Assembly (NCBI GenBank): GCA_949152475.1 | Contig: OX424561.1 | Location: 21,446,481 to 21,510,480, forward strand | Origin: Terebella lapidaria | Taxonomy: Eukaryota; Annelida; Polychaeta; Terebellida; Terebellidae | Length of the DNA stretch: 64,000 nt | Reading direction: 5' to 3' | Shown here: positions 58,119 to 64,000 of the stretch, one piece after another | How the letters are laid out: every line of letters starts with the position of its first letter | Position numbering within the stretch: position 1 is the stretch's first letter | Program-made: the position numbers and the translations under genes | The notes under the pieces: generated by a model | Told to the model about the DNA's origin: nothing | The model's database searches: none | The model's input: the letters and a program-made list of their open reading frames with translations, nothing else

Positions 58119-61100
58119 GGCTGCTAGCTAGCAGCGCACGAGAGCGAGGGTGTGACGTCATGGCCAAAGATACAGTATAGTGGAGTGAAAAAGGACAATG
58201 CGTCTCCAAGGAGATAAACAAGCTTTGAACGTGAAGCAGGACGGTGGAGCTAAACGATGTCACACGGAAGGACTCATATCCTCTCCCCCACATCGAGCAC
58301 ACCTTCGATGCCCTGGACGGGTCACACTATTTCTGTGCTTTGGACCTGGCCTCTGGGCATTGGCAGGTCGAGATGCACGAGAGTGATCGGGCTACAACAG
58401 CCCTTGTCACCAAGAACGGGCTCTACCAATTCAATGTAATGCCTTTTGGGCTCTGCAACACCTCCGCGACATTCAAGCGCCTCATTGAAATGATGCTAAA
58501 AGGGTTCCTCTGGAAGCGATGTATGGTCTACATAGACGATGTCATGTACGGCCGTTCGTTCGATGAAACCCTCACCAAACTCCAGATGGAGCTCCATCGC
58601 ATCCGCGATGCAGGCCTTAAACTCAAGCCTAACAAGTGCGAACTCTTCGCCCAGGAGATCTTGTACTTGGGCTTTATGGTGACAGGCACAGGTGTTCATC
58701 CAGACCCTGTGAAGATCGAGGCTGTGCCCCGGCCTTGTAACGTGGCAGACGTGAGGTCCTTCCTGGGCTTCGTGAGCTACCACCGCAAGTTTATACTAGG
58801 CTTCGCAGAGATCGCACGTCCCCTCACCATCCTCACGGAGAAGGGTGCCGATTTTGTCTGGGAGGCTTCCCAGGAGGTAGCTTTTGCAGACCTACGAAAG
58901 CCTTGGTGGCAGCACCTGTGCTCCGGTACCCACTCCCCGACTGTGAGTTCATTTTGGACACGGACGCGAGTAACTTCGCGGTTTCTCTTCTGGTAGCTTA
59001 TGCGAGTGTGGCCTTGAGCCGCTCTCAAATGAACTACTGCACGACTCGCCACGAGCTCCACGCGTTTGTTACTATGACCAAGCGCTTCTGGCATTACTTG
59101 TTGGGGCAAAAATTGAGCACCATGCTGGAAAACAATATCCGCCAGGATGGGATCAGTATTTGATCTTTCTCGGTCATCCAAGGTCAAAGTCAAGTCTGAC
59201 TGTCACCGTTTTCAAGCCCGACTGTCACGCTCCCATAAATGTAAGAATCCGGTCTGCGCAGGGATGACACCATTCCAGCGTTGCAAGGATTCTTCCTTCG
59301 ACTCAAAGCTGGACCTTCCAGGAAGACCGCAGGCCGCTGCACCCCTCAATACCATGGCGGGTACGATCTGGGGGTTCTACTCGACCCAAGCGAGTCTTCC
59401 TCGACACTGGTGGTGTACTCTTCTTGGGTACCCTCCCTATCCTTGGACGAGGCAATTGCGCCCTGTGGTGATGGCCACTGGCGTGCAGCCAGATGTAATG
59501 GATGAGGAGCCTACCTACTTAGGCGGGTACTCTCCCCAGCAGCTGGCTGCAAAGCAAAAGGCAGACAGCGCCCTGGCGCCGGTAATCAAATCCTTGGAGG
59601 CGAAACGGAAACCTCTGTAGGCGGAGCAGAGGAGGAGACACAATCTCTAGTCTCCCAGTGGGAATGGCTCGCCCTCTGGTACATTTGGCAGCTGGTACTT
59701 CCTGCGGAGCTACACAAAGAGGTACTGCACCAACTGCACGACTTCCGTCACCGGTGATGTCATCTGGGCATCCAGAGGACCATCCACTGGCTGCGACAGC
59801 ACTTTCACTGGCCTGGCAGCGGCCTGGATGTGCAGAGATGGTGCGCAGCTTGCCCGTGGTGTCAAGCTCGTAAGGGAGTTCCGACTCCTGGCTGCCACCC
59901 CTTGACGGATAAGGCTGGTGCGCCTGCAGCGCCAGACGGTGGACGAGGTGGCTCAGTTACTGGCAAATATGTGGGTGGTGTACCATGGCGTACCCAAGCA
60001 GGTACATTCGGATCAGGGCACGCAATTTGAAAGCAACCTGTTTCGGGGCCTAGCACAGATGCTAGGGAGTACCAAGGTTCGCACCACCCCTTAAAGGTTC
60101 AATTGATTTATCCTGAATATGCTGGCGGCCTTCGTAAACGATCATGCAAACGACTGGGATGATCAGCTCCCCTACATCTCGATGGCGTATAAGTAGTCGG
60201 TCCACGCCTCGACTGGGGTGACCCCGCATGCGATGCTGTATGGCCGGGAGCTCAATCTGCTCATGGATGTATCCAACTGCAGCAGAAACCAGCGCAGTAC
60301 TGCAGTGTGGTCCCGAGTACATGGAGTGGGTTCGCCGCGCTTTGGGGAACGCCCATGAATTTGCACGATCGTGCCTGGATAAGACCGCTCTTTATACTGG
60401 CTACTCCGGTACTGAGCTGAGGCCTCCCATGTCGCCTGCACCCTTGCACACGACCAAGGCCTCATGGAAGGTACCCAGTGTAGCCTAGAGAGCTACCGGA
60501 CTCTGACCGTGGCTGACCGTGAGCAGCGTGCATTTCACAACGGAATGGCCGCAGCTCGATCCACCGAAGCCGGGAAGAGTTCTGCCTCCGCCGAGATAAT
60601 AGCCGAAGTGCAGCGACTTCGGACTGAGAATGAGGAGCTACAGCATTGTTTACACGAAGCCGAGGCTGCTTAGACTCACCTGCAGGAGATCATCGATGAT
60701 CCTATGTCGGCTCTCCTACGACGGCAGGACGCAGCTCTGGAGCTGGCGCTTTACCCCATTTTGGTCAGGAAATGGGGCGAGCGGACCAGCGGCCAGCAGC
60801 ACATCCGGCATCGGGTTGAGATGTTCGCCGCGGTAGCTGATCTAGACACGGCCGGTCTCCCTGCCTCCATCCAGGCAGCCCCTCCAGGGCCGGCATCACA
60901 GGGGTCACCCACCAAGCCCCTGCTAGTTGGCGAAGGCAACCGGCAACCCCTTTTAGAGGTATCACATTTTTTTATCGCCGGTGTGTCGTTTTACAAAATT
61001 TCTAAAGTTAAAGTTAACCTGTAATTGTATTCCAAAGACTCGGCACACCGTCCCTTTCAGCGGACGACCTTTCTAGGTCATCATCCTTTCTGGATCACCT

Positions 61101-61788
61101 CGTTCAAAATTTTAGCTTGTTTATTAGGATTTATTCAAAATTTCGGAGCGTTTCAGTATAGTCACTATGTCCCGAGGTCGACCCCCATTCTTCCAAAACA
61201 GACCCTTAAATTCTGGCTCTTTTGCATCGCAACTTTCGGGTACCACTCACCTTGGTTCCTTTTGGTCCGCCTGGTGATGCTTCGGTTGTGTTTGCCAGTT
61301 TTGCCTTCTTTGAGTTGTCTCACAGCAGTCAAGGCGAGAGGACGATGGCGGGCAGGGCCACGCCCCCTTTGTCTGGCTAAGAGGGTCCACGAGGATCTCA
61401 GAGGCAATTCCAATCGGGGGTCCGGGAGGGGGCTACTTCGATCCGGGGGATCATGCCCTGTGTAACGGTAGTCTCTCGCACTGGGATGGTGTGACACAGG
61501 CTCTGGCAGACCGTCAGGCTGTCCGGGGTTCTATCCCTGGGGCAGGGTCGTCGGCGAGGCCGACCAGCAACACGCCCTCGTGTGCGGGTTCCGGAAGCCG
61601 CTTCCATGGTTCCTTGGCTCGTCACACCAGGCTACATTACCATGATGATGTAATATCTGAGTGATGTATGAAGGCCGGACTTGTTTGGCGGAGTGTTGCC
61701 TGGTTGTAGTTATGTAATTACGGCGCCCGCCGTGACCATGTCTCAGTACGGGGCGCTGCGCCCTAGGTAGCGGGCGTCAAACGTTACA
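58116..61788 (+). mobile_element. Degraded Ty3/gypsy retrotransposon fossil with 3' LTR
   Basis: Pol-type similarity runs in order: reverse transcriptase (FALDLASGHWQVEM-like text, the YIDDV box, LGFxVTxxGVxPDPxK), RNase H (LDTDAS), the integrase zinc-finger region and part of the integrase core. A 3' LTR closes the element. The order RT-RNaseH-integrase and the RT motifs assign it to Ty3/gypsy. No convincing gag or 5' LTR is seen. The element is broken, with many interruptions across pol, so it is an old non-functional copy. The codon composition is much richer in GC than the neighbouring host genes. Confidence 0.8.
61461..61788 (+). mobile_element. 3' LTR of the Ty3/gypsy fossil
   Basis: The 328-bp segment begins TGTAACGGTAG and ends AACGTTACA, the TG..CA pattern with a 7-bp inverted end. 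It directly follows the fossil's internal region. The similar TGTAACGG end of the solo LTR-like fossil at 31074 suggests relatedness, though the two bodies do not otherwise look alike. Confidence 0.6.
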
Positions 61789-61837
61789 GAGTATATATTA
61801 TTAATTGAACACTGTGTCATAATACGTTTTTTAAATA

Positions 61838-62047
61838 ATGGCTGACTTTGATCTCAACTATCTGGTTGTTCCCCATGCTGAGGAGAAATTCACCAAATCT
61901 GCTCCAATATCTGCCCAAGTTGAAACGTCTTCACCTCAATGCATAACTCATGGTATGTCTCAACTTGAATTAGCACAGTATCGTTTAGAATACAAACTAA
62001 CTTCTGTACGTAGATCATTCAGATTGTATTATGAGCTACATGGTTGA
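61838..62047 (+). CDS. Unrecognised small open reading frame
   Basis: A 69-codon frame begins in a good start context (aATGGCTGAC). It reads MADFDLNYLVVPHAEEKF with balanced amino-acid composition and ends in YYELHG. It starts 50 bp after the LTR. No domain, signal peptide or family is recognised, and no intron is needed. It may be a small gene, an exon, or chance. Confidence 0.2.
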   Translation: MADFDLNYLVVPHAEEKFTKSAPISAQVETSSPQCITHGMSQLELAQYRLEYKLTSVRRSFRLYYELHG

Positions 62048-63543
62048 GCTATTACGGAGATCTCGATGACCTCGAGCTTTAGGCCTACCTCAAAAGACCC
62101 ATGAAGATTTGCGGATTTTGCTAAGATTTGTAATACTATGGTGTATAGAAAGTCCTATATTCTGCATCTCATGACAACATTGACCTTAATTGGCATCAGA
62201 TCACCTCGAATAGTTTATTTCTGAGGGAAAAAATAGTGTCATCTGTGTTATGTTTTTCTTCTATTTCAATTGAGGTGATCAATGGACCACTAGCAGATTT
62301 CATGTGGTTCCATCACAACGGTCATATTTCCATGTTTGATTAATTGTACTTGTCATCACAATAAGATTTATTTGTGGCAAGTTTAAGGTAAAAAAAAAAC
62401 GGTTTGAAAGTTGAAACTATATTGTTTTCAACGACTGGGTAAGTCCGGTAACTGTGTAATCTTTATATATCATGTTGTTTGATTTCACTTTAACATTCAG
62501 TTGTTAATGACATGCAAAATATAAATTTTGTAATTATGCGCACACAATATATCTATTACATTGTCTAACATATACATTTTAGTTGAATTAAAATGCAGAA
62601 GTATGGTCAATTTACGATGCGAAAAACACAACAAAGGACCATTTAGGATGGTTTTGCTACTGTATGAAAAATATTCTTAGCATTACCTGGTGTAATTATT
62701 GTTCTTGGCTGAACTGAAACAATAAGTGAGTATTCGTTAATCTGGCCCTGAAAAGGCCCAGGTGGGCGTTTTGCCTCTTTGTGGCGCGGGCGTTTTGCCC
62801 CAATGCAGAGTATCATTCGAAACATGGTATGTCGTATAAGCCTGCATTAGCACTCGCCCTAAATGACAAGAAAACATTATGAAACTTCATGCTTCGCCCA
62901 ACAGAGACCAGTTTTCCATTGCCACTACTTTATTATCCAAGCGCTTGTTAACACAATATATTATGAAAAAATAGTTTTTTTTTCTACGAAAAATGAATCT
63001 GTGGAGATATATTTGGAGTCTATGAAAAGAACGCTTCAATTAACTTAATAAAGCATTTGACAGGTGTTGGCACTTCAATGCAAAATTGCAGTCTCATCCT
63101 TGTAGAATTCGCGTGAATGTGCCCACTGGGCGTTTTACCCCACCTGCATTCTATTTCATATTGATGATTAAAATTGATATTCACATTCATATCAAAGGGT
63201 ATGTTAAAATGTAGATCTGAGTTGAAGCCTACCACCCACATATAACCTCACAAAAAAAGCGCGCGAATTTAGTAACATGGACACAAAGGGTTAAAAGCCA
63301 GAAAAAGATGAGCGCCGTCTGGCGACTGGCATTCGAATCACCTATCAGTGAATGATGAACTACGTTGTCACGAGAATCGCATTCCTTGCTCGAAACAGAG
63401 TCAAAATGAAAATATTTAGTCACTAATCGCTATCACTATGGATTATTCTACCCAAAGACACCATTTTCATTTCCCGTAATGCATATTTTTATAAAAAGAT
63501 AACCTAAAAAAATTAAGGTGATCGAGAACGAAAAAATTTCAAC
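62048..63543. other. Intergenic; no gene seen
   Basis: AT-rich sequence with no recognisable exon. A phrase 'gggcgttttgcc' recurs in variants near 62765, 62787 and 63128 ('gggcgttttacc') and may belong to an unidentified repeat. The promoter of the right-edge gene should lie at about 63250-63540; no TATA box is evident. Confidence 0.35.
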
Positions 63544-64000
63544 ATGGCGGACAACGAACAACAACAAACTGTTGATATTCTTGCTGGAGATGCAAACTTG
63601 GTTCATACCGAAAATGTAGTTAGTATCCCTGTAGACAATGTTCATAATGGGGAAGGAGCCATTCAAGACATATTACAGCAAGCTTTTCAAGAAGCGTCAG
63701 GCCCCTATGTTCAAGAGCCAGCCAGTTTTGCACATGGCCAAGTGACTCTAGCAGACGGAACCAGTGCCATCGCCTTGTCAGATGATGTCAAAGTAGAGGG
63801 ACAGGTTATATACCAACTGGCAGGGGCTGATGTAGCTGTCAGTGATTTACACAGCGAAGCGCAGGAAATCCAGTGTCTATCCAGTGACCAACTCAATGGA
63901 AACACAGGAGAGACAACACTTCTGCAGCAAGTTGTTGGTGAAGGACTTGGTGATCATATCATCCATGGAGACCAGATCGTGGTACAGCTGGACGATGACG
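63544..64000 (+). CDS. N-terminal part of a ZNF143/ZNF76 (Staf)-like factor, runs off the edge
   Basis: The frame is open from ATG to the window end (152 codons, no stop). The start context is caacATGGCGG, which also resembles a YY1-type ATGGCGG motif. The protein is acidic and Gln-rich (MADNEQQQTVDILAGD) and contains VTLADGTSAIA, VEGQVIYQLAG and GDQIVVQLDDD. ZNF143 has a series of 'VTLADGSTAY', 'DGQVIQLEDG' units in its N-terminal activation region, and the present pattern is similar. If correct, C2H2 zinc fingers should follow beyond the edge; the protein would activate RNA polymerase II and III promoters of small nuclear RNAs and many other genes. No zinc finger is inside the window, so the assignment is tentative. 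Confidence 0.55.
   Translation, partial: MADNEQQQTVDILAGDANLVHTENVVSIPVDNVHNGEGAIQDILQQAFQEASGPYVQEPASFAHGQVTLADGTSAIALSDDVKVEGQVIYQLAGADVAVSDLHSEAQEIQCLSSDQLNGNTGETTLLQQVVGEGLGDHIIHGDQIVVQLDDD

Overview
The window is animal nuclear DNA: intron-rich genes with GT..AG splice sites, and most of the remaining space filled by nested mobile elements. The frequent short motif taggccta, the element types and the protein sequences suggest a marine invertebrate. I cannot decide between an echinoderm or hemichordate and a mollusc or similar animal from sequence alone.

Genes. Five ARF-family small GTPase genes lie in tandem on the minus strand: gene A (exon 1 at 20889-20958, exons 2-3 at 3966-4407, last exon not found), gene B (24525-27594), gene C (36727-37884), gene D (39114-40635) and gene E (42249-43331). 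All share the same intron positions: every intron is in phase 1, the first inside the P-loop glycine codon. They look like products of local duplication that later diverged; gene D has lost the switch II glutamine. Gene E stands head-to-head with a complete seven-exon RAB4 gene on the plus strand (44068-53140). At the right edge a plus-strand gene opens (63544 onward) whose protein resembles the N-terminal region of ZNF143/ZNF76 (Staf)-type factors. ARF, ARL and Rab proteins all act in membrane traffic, so 3.9-53 kb reads as a small-GTPase neighbourhood.

Repeats. Three families, which I call M, N and E, share one plan: a roughly 10-bp inverted terminal motif, a core of 121-148-bp tandem repeats, and a 3' hairpin followed by CTAG or CTAA. 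This matches the Pearl/HINE group of non-autonomous Helentron-like elements. M1 (4667-12527) has a core expanded to about 30 monomers with a 1.33-kb higher-order repeat, and N1 (5336-7844) is inserted in it. N copies dominate 1-3.9 kb, 13-20 kb and 29-36 kb; their 134-bp monomers carry perfect AGGTCA direct repeats. E1 and E2 occupy RAB4 introns 1 and 3. Together these elements make up most of the 16.5-kb first intron of gene A.

Other features are fold-back elements (23520-24107, 44178-45428), a MITE (56668-57088), a tiny perfect palindrome between direct repeats (22823-22856), a solo LTR-like fossil inside an AT-rich minisatellite (31074-32455) and a degraded Ty3/gypsy fossil with a 3' LTR (58116-61788). 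The remaining intergenic stretches show no supportable gene.
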